Of a stretch of DNA of 64,000 nt, positions 8,810 through 16,576 are shown piece by piece. The DNA comes from Methanoregula sp. (GTDB lineage Archaea; Halobacteriota; Methanomicrobia; Methanomicrobiales; Methanospirillaceae). The notes beneath the pieces are model-generated. The model worked only from the letters and a program-made list of their open reading frames with translations. It was not told the DNA's origin and did not search any database. Each line of letters begins with the position of its first letter. Positions within the stretch are counted from its first letter, which is position 1. The stretch is taken from the NCBI GenBank assembly GCA_041645435.1, contig JBAZQB010000001.1, positions 434,001 through 498,000 of the forward strand, written 5' to 3'. Made by a program: the position numbers and the translations under genes.

Positions 8810-9430
8810 TTAATATTTATGAATTCTCTCCTCCGGGCAATCCGCTTTATTGATTAAGGGGAGACGATGACCTGATCGATGTTTTATCAACTGGCGGGAA
8901 CAAAGCCGCGCAACACGAAGAGGTTCCGGAATCTTTCCCTCAAGAGTAAAATCATTGCATAATTTCATTGCATCCGCTGGGTCCAACCCCCATGCCCGGA
9001 GAAAAATGGTCTGGTTTGTGTGAAGAATCACGGGTATACGCTCTCCCAGTTTCCTGTATGCATTGATTCTGTCCTCATCACCGGGAAAATGATACCTGAT
9101 GTCCGTTTCAAGCCCGTATGAGTCTTCGTAAGTGACACAGATAACCGGAATTCCGGTTTCTTGACAAATGCGTGCTGGATCCACTATATTGAACCATGCA
9201 ATTACACAACCGGATAACATAATGACATTGATATCACGCCGGTTAAGATCACGCACCATGGCAAGGATACAGTCCGTAGCATCCATTCCCCCAACCGTCA
9301 CATCTCCAAACGAGAAGCCATCTATCCGGAGATCCTTTCGCATCACCACTCCTGCCAGCGTGGAACTGGTGCGGCCGGAATAACTTTCTGCAATGCCAAA
9401 AGCGCGCAGCCCTTTTTTCGGGATGTGCAT
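8810..9430 (-). CDS. DUF99 family protein
   Basis: A 206-aa archaeal protein of the DUF99 family, which is related in fold to endonuclease V. Recognised segments are KKGLRAFGIAESYSG near the N-terminus, TLAGVVMRKDLRIDGF, the ITVGG-like turn VTVGGMDATDCIL, and VIMLSGCVIAWFNIVD. No experimentally proven function is known to me for this family. Nuclease activity is only suggested by structural kinship and cannot be judged from this sequence. It is divergent from the glycosyltransferase gene, with 38 bp between the two starts. Confidence 0.8.
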   Translation of the reverse strand: MHIPKKGLRAFGIAESYSGRTSSTLAGVVMRKDLRIDGFSFGDVTVGGMDATDCILAMVRDLNRRDINVIMLSGCVIAWFNIVDPARICQETGIPVICVTYEDSYGLETDIRYHFPGDEDRINAYRKLGERIPVILHTNQTIFLRAWGLDPADAMKLCNDFTLEGKIPEPLRVARLCSRQLIKHRSGHRLPLINKADCPEERIHKY

Positions 9431-9468
9431 AGAAGCACTTATGCCACTCTATTAAAAATACTATACCA

Positions 9469-10392
9469 ATGAAATTCAACAAAGATGAGGTCTGCATATT
9501 AATTCCCACGTTGAACGAAGGTCCGACAATCGGCTCTGTCGTCCGGGAGTTCACCGCGCTCGGGTATACTCATATCCTGGTCATTGATGGTAAGAGCACG
9601 GACAATACCGTGAAAAGCGCCCGTGAGGCCGGAGCAACTGTTCGTACACAATCCGGAACGGGAAAGGGAAATGCAATCATCGAGGCGTTTGAGGTAATAG
9701 AGCAGCCCTATATCCTCATGCTTGACGGTGATGGTACGTATTCTGCAAAAGATGCGGAAAAGATGCTGACACCTTTGTTTTTGGGATTTGATCAGGTTAT
9801 CGGCGATCGCCTCATCAATGCTGAAGAGGGTTCATTTTCCCATATGAATCTCTTTGGAAACCATATGCTCAATCTCCTCTTCAAGGTCGCCCACAGCCGG
9901 GATCTGCATGATATCCTTTCCGGGTATCGGGCTTTTACCAAGCTTGCAATCCAGCAGATGCACTTAAAAGAGAAGGGATTTGAGATCGAGACCGAGATAT
10001 CTGTTGAATCCGTCAGAAACGGCCAGCGGGTAATGGTAGTACCGATAAAGTATTCCAGCCGTCCGGGCACAGCAACAAAACTATCCCCCTTCCACGATGG
10101 CATCAAGATCGTCAGCACCATCTACCGGCTTGCGCGGGTGAACAACCCGATGTTCTATTTTGGCATGATGGGCCTTTTCACAACGGTTCTTGGTCTGCTT
10201 GTGGGTGTCTTTGTAGTACTCGAATGGTTGCACAACATCGAGCACATCCCGCTCACTATTCTTACGGTGCTTCTTATCGTTGTAGGTATTGAGATCTTCA
10301 TGTTCGGGATGATCAGCGATATGCTGCTTATCTTTCACCGGGAGATCATCCGGGAGATCCAGCTCCTGGAGCCTCCAAAACATCCTAAGTAA
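9469..10392 (+). CDS. Family 2 glycosyltransferase, AglJ-like (dolichyl-phosphate sugar transferase)
   Basis: A 307-aa membrane-associated GT2 enzyme. The GT-A domain has ILIPTLNEGPTIGSVV, the VIDGKSTDNT strand, the DGDGTYS catalytic metal motif (about residues 85-91) and the downstream SGYRAF segment. Two C-terminal transmembrane helices follow (about residues 220-245 and 255-285). This layout fits the archaeal AglJ family, which adds the first sugar to dolichyl phosphate in S-layer N-glycosylation. The role is inferred from family. No other agl gene is adjacent. A MITE begins 12 bp beyond its stop codon. Confidence 0.78.
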   Translation: MKFNKDEVCILIPTLNEGPTIGSVVREFTALGYTHILVIDGKSTDNTVKSAREAGATVRTQSGTGKGNAIIEAFEVIEQPYILMLDGDGTYSAKDAEKMLTPLFLGFDQVIGDRLINAEEGSFSHMNLFGNHMLNLLFKVAHSRDLHDILSGYRAFTKLAIQQMHLKEKGFEIETEISVESVRNGQRVMVVPIKYSSRPGTATKLSPFHDGIKIVSTIYRLARVNNPMFYFGMMGLFTTVLGLLVGVFVVLEWLHNIEHIPLTILTVLLIVVGIEIFMFGMISDMLLIFHREIIREIQLLEPPKHPK

Positions 10393-10403
10393 TTTTTAAA
10401 ATA

Positions 10404-10732
10404 GGTGATTCACCATTTGGTGCCACCAACCTTTAATGTCAGATATCAAATCAACAAACAGTTAACATTTTGTTGTCTGTAGTAAGCCTATTTTGATAAT
10501 ACCATACCCCCCTCTTGCGCCACCAGTCCCCCGACGGGGACGGGGCGCATGGTGATTGGACGAGGCGGGTTACAGGTAATACGTCGTTATCGCAATCCGG
10601 GGGATGCCACAGTGGCGGGGGCTGAGGTGGAACCAAAGCCACGAAGAACGTCTGATAAGTTTTCTCTTGGAGATGGCTTTTTAAAAAAACCGAAACAAAA
10701 TCTTAATTGGCGGCTCTAATTAACGAATCACC
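10404..10732 (+). mobile_element. MITE, family 1 copy 1 (329 bp)
   Basis: Non-autonomous element with imperfect terminal inverted repeats. The left end is GGTGATTC-N10-GCCACCAA. The right end, read in reverse, is GGTGATTC-N10-GCCGCCAA. The flanks TTAAAATA (10396-10403) and TTAAAACA (10733-10740) look like an 8-bp target duplication with one mismatch. A nearly identical copy of the same length lies inverted at 26767-27095. The GC-rich middle (about 10507-10660) is also found in a second element family. No transposase is encoded. It sits between convergent genes. Confidence 0.85.
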
Positions 10733-10769
10733 TTAAAACAATAACCGGAAAAAAATCAAAACCCTTTTT

Positions 10770-11306
10770 TTAAAGAAACTGTCGTTTCAATGCAAGTATC
10801 CGGCAGGAATGCTCGGCAAGTGAGGTTAACACATATGCTTCATCGAGAGTTGCACCGGCAGCAAACGTTCCATGTCCCCGGGCGATGACCAGTTTCGATG
10901 TAGTAAGTGCACGCGCTACATTGTCAGCAATCTCCTGCGAACCCGGCTCACCCGTCACCACGGGAATGAGCGGACAGAGCATCTCGCCTTCACTGTCTTC
11001 CGGCACAATCTGTTCCATCACCAGCGATGCGGCAACTGCATACGGGGGATGGGCGTGAACAATGGCCATGTGATTTGAACGGTTATAGACTTCGCGATGC
11101 ACCCGGTACTCACTTGACGCTTCTTTCGGTGCATTACCTGAGAGGGGGACAAACACCGGCTCGGTGGCAATGTCAAGGCAGGCACCCGTGCGCTTGATAA
11201 AAAAACCTCCGTTGCTGGTCCGTATGCTCATATTACCAAAGTTGCCCCCGACAAGGTGTTCTGCAAACAGCCGTTTTCCTATCCGTTCAAATTCACCAGA
11301 ATACAT
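10770..11306 (-). CDS. Class II aldolase/adducin family protein (fuculose-phosphate aldolase-like)
   Basis: A 178-aa zinc aldolase domain. The N-terminal GNFGNMSIRT motif binds the substrate phosphate. The zinc ligands are seen in IVHAHPPYAVA (two His) and in VIARGHGTFAAG (the third His), with the acidic catalytic residue in VPEDSEGE. In methanogens a homologous enzyme cleaves fuculose 1-phosphate to dihydroxyacetone phosphate and lactaldehyde, a possible source of the lactate part of F420. That role is plausible here but not proven. It overlaps the DNA glycosylase gene by 28 bp and ends a tight minus-strand run with npdG, an F420 enzyme. Confidence 0.82.
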   Translation of the reverse strand: MYSGEFERIGKRLFAEHLVGGNFGNMSIRTSNGGFFIKRTGACLDIATEPVFVPLSGNAPKEASSEYRVHREVYNRSNHMAIVHAHPPYAVAASLVMEQIVPEDSEGEMLCPLIPVVTGEPGSQEIADNVARALTTSKLVIARGHGTFAAGATLDEAYVLTSLAEHSCRILALKRQFL

Positions 11307-11914
11307 TCACTGCACCTCTTTTTTCCGCAGAACTCTTTTGCATATTCCACGATATGGGCATGAGTCTGTCGGTACACTTTCGGATCACCGGCAAGTACCT
11401 TTTCAAACAGGGTTTTTAATTCCTGCCGTTTATCCTTAATACCTATACATCGCACGATCTTTTCGGTATATGCGTCAATCACAAAACTGGTCCGTGAAAA
11501 ACCAAAACAGAGGATGCTGTCGGCAGTTTCATCACCGATTCCTTTAACACTGAGCAAACCGTCCCGGAGTTTTCCTGTTGGAACATGATTCATCCGGTCC
11601 ACACTACCATATGATTCCAAAACATGGGCGGCAAGAGATTGCAGGCGCTGTGCCTTGATCCGGAAAAAACCCGTGCACCGTATGGCCTCTTCGATATCTT
11701 TTTTTTCTGCAGCATACAACGAACGCATACAGTTCAGTTCTTTCCCCCGCAGTTCAAGCAGTGCCCGCTCTACATTCTCCCAACGGGTCTGCTGAGTAAG
11801 AATTGCACCGATCATCACTTCATCCGTGTCGCCCGGCCACCAGTCAATCTCGCCATAATGACCGGCAAGTGACCGGACAATACGCTGCACCTTAATGGAA
11901 CTGGATTCCGACAT
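11279..11914 (-). CDS. HhH-GPD DNA glycosylase (endonuclease III-related, MagIII-like)
   Basis: Base-excision repair enzyme of the Nth/AlkA superfamily, 211 aa from ATG 11914. The N-terminal MIGAILTQQTRWENV region and the helix-hairpin-helix SVKGIGDETADSI (about residues 127-139) are clear, as is the catalytic aspartate in FVIDAYTEKI. The residue that is lysine in bifunctional endonuclease III (GVGRKTA) is glutamate here (GIGDETA), so it should be a monofunctional glycosylase. The C-terminal iron-sulfur loop is incomplete: CGKKRCSEC is followed by only seven residues, so the fourth Cys is missing. It overlaps npdG upstream and the aldolase downstream. Confidence 0.8.
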   Translation of the reverse strand: MSESSSIKVQRIVRSLAGHYGEIDWWPGDTDEVMIGAILTQQTRWENVERALLELRGKELNCMRSLYAAEKKDIEEAIRCTGFFRIKAQRLQSLAAHVLESYGSVDRMNHVPTGKLRDGLLSVKGIGDETADSILCFGFSRTSFVIDAYTEKIVRCIGIKDKRQELKTLFEKVLAGDPKVYRQTHAHIVEYAKEFCGKKRCSECILVNLNG

Positions 11915-12545
11915 CCCGCATCTTGTTGTACCGTGCAATATTGAGAAGCAATGGGGTGAGTGACTCTACCATACAGGAAACGGCAAGCGGACCTGCATCG
12001 AATGCCTGGAGTTTCGAGATGTTGTTTACAATACCCATTACCTCACTTTTTGCATCTGCATCATCCCCGCAGACCGGTACTGAATACGCAAGTTCCTCGT
12101 CAAGCGCACGCCACTTGTTAGCCGCAATGGTGTTAAACGCGGAACAGACCCGTGTACTTTTGGGCAGCATCTTCTGCACAAGGAGAGCTGCCGATCCCTC
12201 AGCCGGAGGAACGAATTCAAAGAAATTACGTTTCTCCATGGGGTTGACAGGACTAATCACAATCTTGTCTTCAAAACAGTCCAGTGATTCAATAGTACTC
12301 GCCAGGTGTTTATACGGGATGGCAAGGATCACGATATCTGCACAGGTTACTGCATCCTGGTTCGATGCACCAACGAGTGTGCCGGCATTTTTGCCACGCT
12401 GTTCACACACATCAAGGGTACACTTGCAGACATTCTCTGCTCGTTCCTTATCTCGGGATCCCACAATGATATCGTACAGTGGCGAAAGGCGCAGGGCCAT
12501 TCCTTCACCAATATCACCGGTTCCTCCGACAATACCGATCTTCAC
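11892..12545 (-). CDS. npdG: F420-dependent NADP oxidoreductase
   Basis: Cytosolic enzyme that passes hydride between reduced coenzyme F420 and NADP+. It supplies NADPH to biosynthesis in methanogens. The 217-aa protein begins MKIGIVGGTGDIGEGMALRL, the dinucleotide-binding glycine-rich turn. IIVGSRDKERAE follows, where the Ser/Arg pair selects the 2'-phosphate of NADP. Further matches are VILAIPYKHL, SPVNPMEKR, VCSAFNTIAANKW and a C-terminal GPLAVSCMVESLTPLLLNI. It lies one base downstream of the thioredoxin start region in a minus-strand operon. Confidence 0.93.
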   Translation of the reverse strand: MKIGIVGGTGDIGEGMALRLSPLYDIIVGSRDKERAENVCKCTLDVCEQRGKNAGTLVGASNQDAVTCADIVILAIPYKHLASTIESLDCFEDKIVISPVNPMEKRNFFEFVPPAEGSAALLVQKMLPKSTRVCSAFNTIAANKWRALDEELAYSVPVCGDDADAKSEVMGIVNNISKLQAFDAGPLAVSCMVESLTPLLLNIARYNKMRDVGIQFH

Positions 12546-12546
12546 G

Positions 12547-12819
12547 TTATTCCACCAGAGGTTTTAGGAGTTTTTCGAGAGTTGCGAGATCCGTAACTCC
12601 TTCCATAGACTGGATAATTTTTTCATCCTTTTCTATAATGAGTGTTGGTACAACACGGATTCCATATTTCTCTGCCAGATCCATGTGTTGATCGACATCA
12701 ACTTTCCGGATCTCAACAGAAGCTCCCATCTTTTTTGCAAGTTCATCTAAAATGGGCGTCTGCATTTTGCAGGGACCGCACCATGTGGCAAAAAAATCAA
12801 ACAAGACTGGTTTGCTCAT
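12547..12819 (-). CDS. Thioredoxin-like protein
   Basis: A 90-aa redox protein with the classic active site ATWCGPCKMQTP (about residues 10-21), the cis-proline region IRVVPTLIIEKD and the thioredoxin fold pattern throughout. It is slightly short at the N-terminus, as in archaeal thioredoxins and glutaredoxin-like proteins. Its end is separated from npdG by a single base, suggesting co-transcription; NADPH or F420-linked reduction is possible but cannot be seen in the sequence. Confidence 0.9.
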   Translation of the reverse strand: MSKPVLFDFFATWCGPCKMQTPILDELAKKMGASVEIRKVDVDQHMDLAEKYGIRVVPTLIIEKDEKIIQSMEGVTDLATLEKLLKPLVE

Positions 12820-12872
12820 TAAACATACCCGGAAGAATAGTCGATTAAAAAAAAGATAAATCTATGGTATTG

Positions 12873-14333
12873 TTACTTGGAGAGGATCTGCATGATGATC
12901 TTACCGTATGCCGGTCGGGTAACCAGTACTCCTACCAGTACACCGAGGATGGTAATGATCGCAAATCCCTTGAGCGTGGAGAGATCCATGAGCGCAAGGG
13001 GCAGCATCGCAATCACTACGGTTGCTGCAGCAACGACGATGATTCCCAGTGCCCGGGAAAGTCTCTTTAAGTAGAGATTCGGTGAAGGAACCTTGCCTTC
13101 ATGCAGGATCTCATCCGTGATAACGACCAGTTGGTCGATACCCGTACCTACGACTGCAATCAAACCGGCGATGGTCGGGAGATCCAGCTGGAACTTGATG
13201 AGACTGATAATTCCAAGGAGAATAACAATTTCCGAGGCATTGATCAACACCATGGGTAACACAATGCTCGGTTCCCGGTACCTGAAGTAGATGACTAACC
13301 CGACTGTTATGAGCGCAAAAATACCGGCAAGCAATGCCATCATTTTATAACGTTCACCAAGGGGGGCAGATACCCCTCCGGAGCCGGCGATCGTCACATC
13401 AACAGGAAGAGCTCCTGCCCGCAGGTGGATTTCCAGGTTCGTTGCCTGAGTGGTTCCGGCTTTCCCGGAACCGGTTGATGCGAAAAGCTGCCTTATGGTT
13501 TCTGCCTGAAGTTTACCGGCAAGGTCTTCGGACAAGGGAGCAGAGTACACCGTTTTGTTGTCAAGAAGCATGACCAGGTTGTGGTGCTCAGGATCAACGG
13601 TTGCTCCATATTTTATTGCCCCTTCACGGAATGCTGCTGCACCCGCATCGCTTAAGGAAAAGCCTACTCCCCAGTGATCACTGCCTGCAGGTTCCTGGGA
13701 TGGGTTCTGGACACTGGTAATGGCATCGCCAAAAATTACATGTTCGCTCTCGTTTCCGACAGTCAGGATACGAATCTCGAATTTACCCTGTTTTCCGACA
13801 ATTTCCTGGGCCTGTTTCATATCTACGCCGGCTAGTTCGACACGGATATAACGGCCTACATTATTCAAGCCAATCAGGGTGTTGACCTTTGCATCCTTGG
13901 TGCCAAGGGTGTTGATCTTGCTTTCAAGAATACGCTTGACATCTTCAGCAGTGGATTTTGAAACACCCTGCTGGTAGGTGGTGATTTTTCCACCAGCAGC
14001 AGTAAATATCGCTTCGAGATCGGCCTGGGAATAATATTTCCGTATCTCAAGGTGTGTAGCGTCAACGAGCAGGACCTCCGTGTCCAGCTTCTTGGAAAGA
14101 TCTGTGATAAACTCTTCAACCGGACGATCCGTAGTAAATCCTACGACTTCCGCGCGGAATTCGAGCTGTAACCACGACCCCTGCTGAAGATCAAGGCCAT
14201 ACTGAAGATTGGAGGCCATCTTGCCATTCTGATCGACATGGGGAAATATCGCCACTACAGAAAGAACAACAAGGATGATGAGCATGGCTACCCGCCAGTC
14301 AGTCACGAGTGCTTTTAACTCAGCTGCGTTCAT
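12873..14333 (-). CDS. secD: Protein translocase subunit SecD
   Basis: Membrane protein that works with SecF to assist Sec-dependent export by using the proton gradient. From ATG 14333 it has 486 aa. There is one N-terminal transmembrane helix, a large extracytoplasmic domain with YGLDLQQGSWLQLE (conserved D1 motif) and GRYIRVELAGVD, then five membrane helices from about residue 310, including LPTIAGLIAVVGTGIDQLVVI with the archaeal form of the conserved D4 motif. The start codon overlaps the secF stop codon (ATGA), so the two are coupled in the order secF-secD, as in many archaea. Confidence 0.93.
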   Translation of the reverse strand: MNAAELKALVTDWRVAMLIILVVLSVVAIFPHVDQNGKMASNLQYGLDLQQGSWLQLEFRAEVVGFTTDRPVEEFITDLSKKLDTEVLLVDATHLEIRKYYSQADLEAIFTAAGGKITTYQQGVSKSTAEDVKRILESKINTLGTKDAKVNTLIGLNNVGRYIRVELAGVDMKQAQEIVGKQGKFEIRILTVGNESEHVIFGDAITSVQNPSQEPAGSDHWGVGFSLSDAGAAAFREGAIKYGATVDPEHHNLVMLLDNKTVYSAPLSEDLAGKLQAETIRQLFASTGSGKAGTTQATNLEIHLRAGALPVDVTIAGSGGVSAPLGERYKMMALLAGIFALITVGLVIYFRYREPSIVLPMVLINASEIVILLGIISLIKFQLDLPTIAGLIAVVGTGIDQLVVITDEILHEGKVPSPNLYLKRLSRALGIIVVAAATVVIAMLPLALMDLSTLKGFAIITILGVLVGVLVTRPAYGKIIMQILSK

Positions 14334-15202
14334 TTGGCACCTCCTTTCTGGGCATACCATTTCAGGATGCCGGCATTCGTCAGCCAGGTGTTCAGGATAT
14401 CAAAAACCAGCCCGAGCAGAAGCACTGCGGATATCTCCATAAGTATCTGCACCGAGCCAAACCATGAAACGAGAAACAGTGCCGCTGTTGCCGCAAGAGT
14501 AGTCGAGGTCATGATGATGCCGGTCTGGAATGCTCCGGTCAGTTTTTCGTTGAGCTTTCCCTGCCGCTTCAGAACACGGTTGGTGAGAAGGATATCACTG
14601 TCAACGGAGTACCCGATAAGCATGAGCAGTGCAGCAACAGTCCCCAGCGTCAGGGGGATTCCGATAATGTTCATCGCTGCTGCAGTCATTACCATGTCAG
14701 CAAATGCCGAAAGAACAACAGCGGCTGCCGGGACAAATGTCCGGAATGCTAAGAAGATCACGATTGCCATGCCGATAAAAGAAAAGATCAGCGCAATTAC
14801 AGCCTGGTATTGCAGGGTTTTTCCAAAAGATTCCCCGATCTGGTCGATCTTTGCATCCGGATATTTCTGGGTTATCAGGGCCGTCAGCGACTGGAATTTT
14901 GCGTCATCCATTGTGCTGAATTTTAAAAATTTCCCGTTGTTCACGCCTTCACTGATATCAGTAAGCGGGTACCCGGCAAAGGTTGCCTGGATCTGATCCC
15001 GTGTATCAGAAGTGTCAAGGGTGACTGCCGTGCCCCCGGAAAAATCAATTCCCGGTGTTACTGGCATACCCGTAGTTGCCATATTGAGCGCAAGCAGTAC
15101 GATCGAAATGACAAGAAGAACCAGCGGGATTATCACCAGTTGTTTTGGTGAATATTTTTCGATGTTATATTTGAACAATCCCATGTCATATTCATCTGTC
15201 AA
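14330..15202 (-). CDS. secF: Protein translocase subunit SecF
   Basis: Partner of SecD, 290 aa. The N-terminal helix lies near residues 25-45, followed by the hallmark PGIDFSGGTAVTLD and a small periplasmic-side domain. Five further helices begin near residue 135, including LLMLIGYSVDSDILLTNRVL, which carries the conserved acidic and asparagine residues. A second in-frame ATG at 15184 (MGLFKYNIEKY) is an equally plausible start because many homologues begin there. It is the first gene of the run secF-secD-trx-npdG-glycosylase-aldolase. Confidence 0.93.
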   Translation of the reverse strand: MTDEYDMGLFKYNIEKYSPKQLVIIPLVLLVISIVLLALNMATTGMPVTPGIDFSGGTAVTLDTSDTRDQIQATFAGYPLTDISEGVNNGKFLKFSTMDDAKFQSLTALITQKYPDAKIDQIGESFGKTLQYQAVIALIFSFIGMAIVIFLAFRTFVPAAAVVLSAFADMVMTAAAMNIIGIPLTLGTVAALLMLIGYSVDSDILLTNRVLKRQGKLNEKLTGAFQTGIIMTSTTLAATAALFLVSWFGSVQILMEISAVLLLGLVFDILNTWLTNAGILKWYAQKGGAK

Positions 15203-15420
15203 TCAACGATTAAATAGTTACCAGAGTCTGGCATGGACCATAGTCAGGTACGGCAGTAATACAAAGGGAAATAAAACCCGGGATGGGAAACATTCCCCCT
15301 CTAAAAAAAAATTTCGCAGAAAAAAATTGTTCCTTTTAAAAATGGCTGGATTTCCGTTCTGGGATTTTAAAACGCATAAAATCAATAAATATATATACCT
15401 TGACCTTTGACACTAAAAGT

Positions 15421-15732
15421 ATGAGATCTCCAACTGAGATCAGAAGAGTCATTGAAGGGCGCCTGCAATCCTACCTTTCCCGGGACAGGACTGGGATCCG
15501 GCGTGAAGTACTCCGGCTCTTTGTAAAGATCAAATCCATCACCATTGCAGAAATTGTTGCAGAATTGCAAAAGCAGTTTGTGGTAACATTTCATGCAATT
15601 GCATCCATGGTCGGCATCATTGCTTCCCGGATCGGTATCCTCCATGCAACGCGAAATGAGGATGGAGTGAACCGCTATGAACTCAAGGACAAATACTTTG
15701 ATGTTGTTGTCAGGATTGTCGGCGTCTGCTGA
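15421..15732 (+). CDS. DUF2551 family protein
   Basis: A 103-aa protein that matches a family confined to methanogens and relatives. From ATG 15421 it reads MRSPTEIRRVIEGRL, then LSRDRTGIRREVLRLF, SITIAEIVAEL, VTFHAIASMVGIIASRIGIL. The pattern of a helix pair followed by a small beta hairpin (RYELKDKY) is compatible with a winged-helix DNA-binding protein. No function is established as far as I know. It is transcribed divergently from secF. A TATA-like sequence (AATATATATACC, about 15387-15398) lies just upstream. Confidence 0.75.
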   Translation: MRSPTEIRRVIEGRLQSYLSRDRTGIRREVLRLFVKIKSITIAEIVAELQKQFVVTFHAIASMVGIIASRIGILHATRNEDGVNRYELKDKYFDVVVRIVGVC

Positions 15733-15786
15733 TGCGTTCCTGATCCATATCGTTTTTTAGCCGGGCCTTCTAATAATTAAAGCATC

Positions 15787-16077
15787 ATGCATACAGATTC
15801 CCATGACCGCTCAGGTTTGAGCGAGGTCACCATTGTTCCTGATGTTATCGATTTTATCAATAAGCGGAAGTGTGATTTTCGTATCAGTACATCCTGCGGA
15901 GGGCCCATTCTTTTACCCGTCCAGGTAAAACCCCCGAAAAAAACAGACCTTCTCTTAAAAGCCGGGAACCATACAATATATGTTTCGATTCACCAGGCGC
16001 GGTTCCTGCACAGTATCCATATGGAAATGATTCCTTTCTTTGATGACAATGATCTGATCAGGCACGAACGCGGATGA
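15787..16077 (+). CDS. Conserved hypothetical protein upstream of archease
   Basis: A 96-aa protein that I do not recognise. It is soluble, with no signal or membrane segment. It contains FRISTSCGGPILLPVQVKPPKKTDL and YVSIHQARFLHSIHMEMIPFF (parts shown), a beta-rich pattern with a single Cys-Gly-Gly. It overlaps the archease start by four bases (ATGA), so it is probably translated together with archease and RtcB. A link to RNA ligation is only guilt by association. Confidence 0.65.
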   Translation: MHTDSHDRSGLSEVTIVPDVIDFINKRKCDFRISTSCGGPILLPVQVKPPKKTDLLLKAGNHTIYVSIHQARFLHSIHMEMIPFFDDNDLIRHERG

Positions 16078-16481
16078 GTTTTGAAGAGATATCTCATACG
16101 GCGGATGTAAAAATCCGTGCTCAGGCTTCAACGCTCGATGCCCTTTTTACCGATGCTTTCCTTGCCCTTATGCAGGTTGTATATGGAACAGACCGTAATG
16201 ATGGAATAATTAAAGAGATCCGGATCGAATCTGACAATATTGAATCACTCTTATGCGATTTTCTCTCAGAAGTACTCTTTATCGCTGAAGTTGAAGGACT
16301 GGTCTTTTCACGAGCAGAGATCATTATCGATCACCTGCATCTGGCTGCGGTTCTCTATGGGGAATCTTTTGATCCTTTACGACATTCATCGGGAACAGAA
16401 GTAAAAGGGATCTCCTATTCGGGACTTGTTATCAGGAAGGATACGAACGGATATATGCTGGATATCTTATTTGATGTATAG
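16074..16481 (+). CDS. Archease (RtcB activator)
   Basis: Small metal-binding protein that helps RtcB become guanylylated and turn over many times, and can broaden its nucleotide use. The 135-aa sequence has the hallmarks SFEEISHTADVKIRAQA at the N-terminus, LLCDFLSEVLFIAEVE in the middle, and a C-terminal RHSSGTEVKGISYSGL followed by LDILFDV. The acidic metal-site residues at His/Asp of HTAD and the last Asp are kept. It lies just upstream of rtcB, the usual partnership. Confidence 0.93.
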   Translation: MSFEEISHTADVKIRAQASTLDALFTDAFLALMQVVYGTDRNDGIIKEIRIESDNIESLLCDFLSEVLFIAEVEGLVFSRAEIIIDHLHLAAVLYGESFDPLRHSSGTEVKGISYSGLVIRKDTNGYMLDILFDV

Positions 16482-16495
16482 GCGCGGGTGAAATA

Positions 16496-16576
16496 ATGGG
16501 AAAAGATCTCAAGGAACAAGGTCTTTACAATAATTCGACAATAATTCAGATAACGGGGGTGAAAACTGATGCTTGA
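16496..16576 (+). CDS. Possible 26-residue leader/small protein between archease and rtcB
   Basis: An ATG at 16496 follows a GGGTGA Shine-Dalgarno-like sequence by four bases and opens a 26-codon frame (start MGKDLKEQGLYNN, end TGVKTDA). Its TGA at 16574-16576 lies just inside rtcB, whose ATG is at 16569. The overlapping stop/start pattern is typical of translational coupling. It fills the gap between two genes that are otherwise functionally paired. No homologue is known to me, so it could be a chance frame. Confidence 0.35.
   Translation: MGKDLKEQGLYNNSTIIQITGVKTDA

Noticed and set aside
10451..10642. Open frame giving a Pro/Trp/Arg-rich protein, also at 26857-27048
   Set aside because: It is the translation of the MITE core in both copies. 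It lacks a ribosome site and has a composition driven by GC-rich hairpins. It is not a gene.
10404..10732. Complete insertion sequence, since the ends begin GGTGAT like IS1
   Set aside because: The element is too short to encode a transposase, and the similarity is limited to a few end bases.
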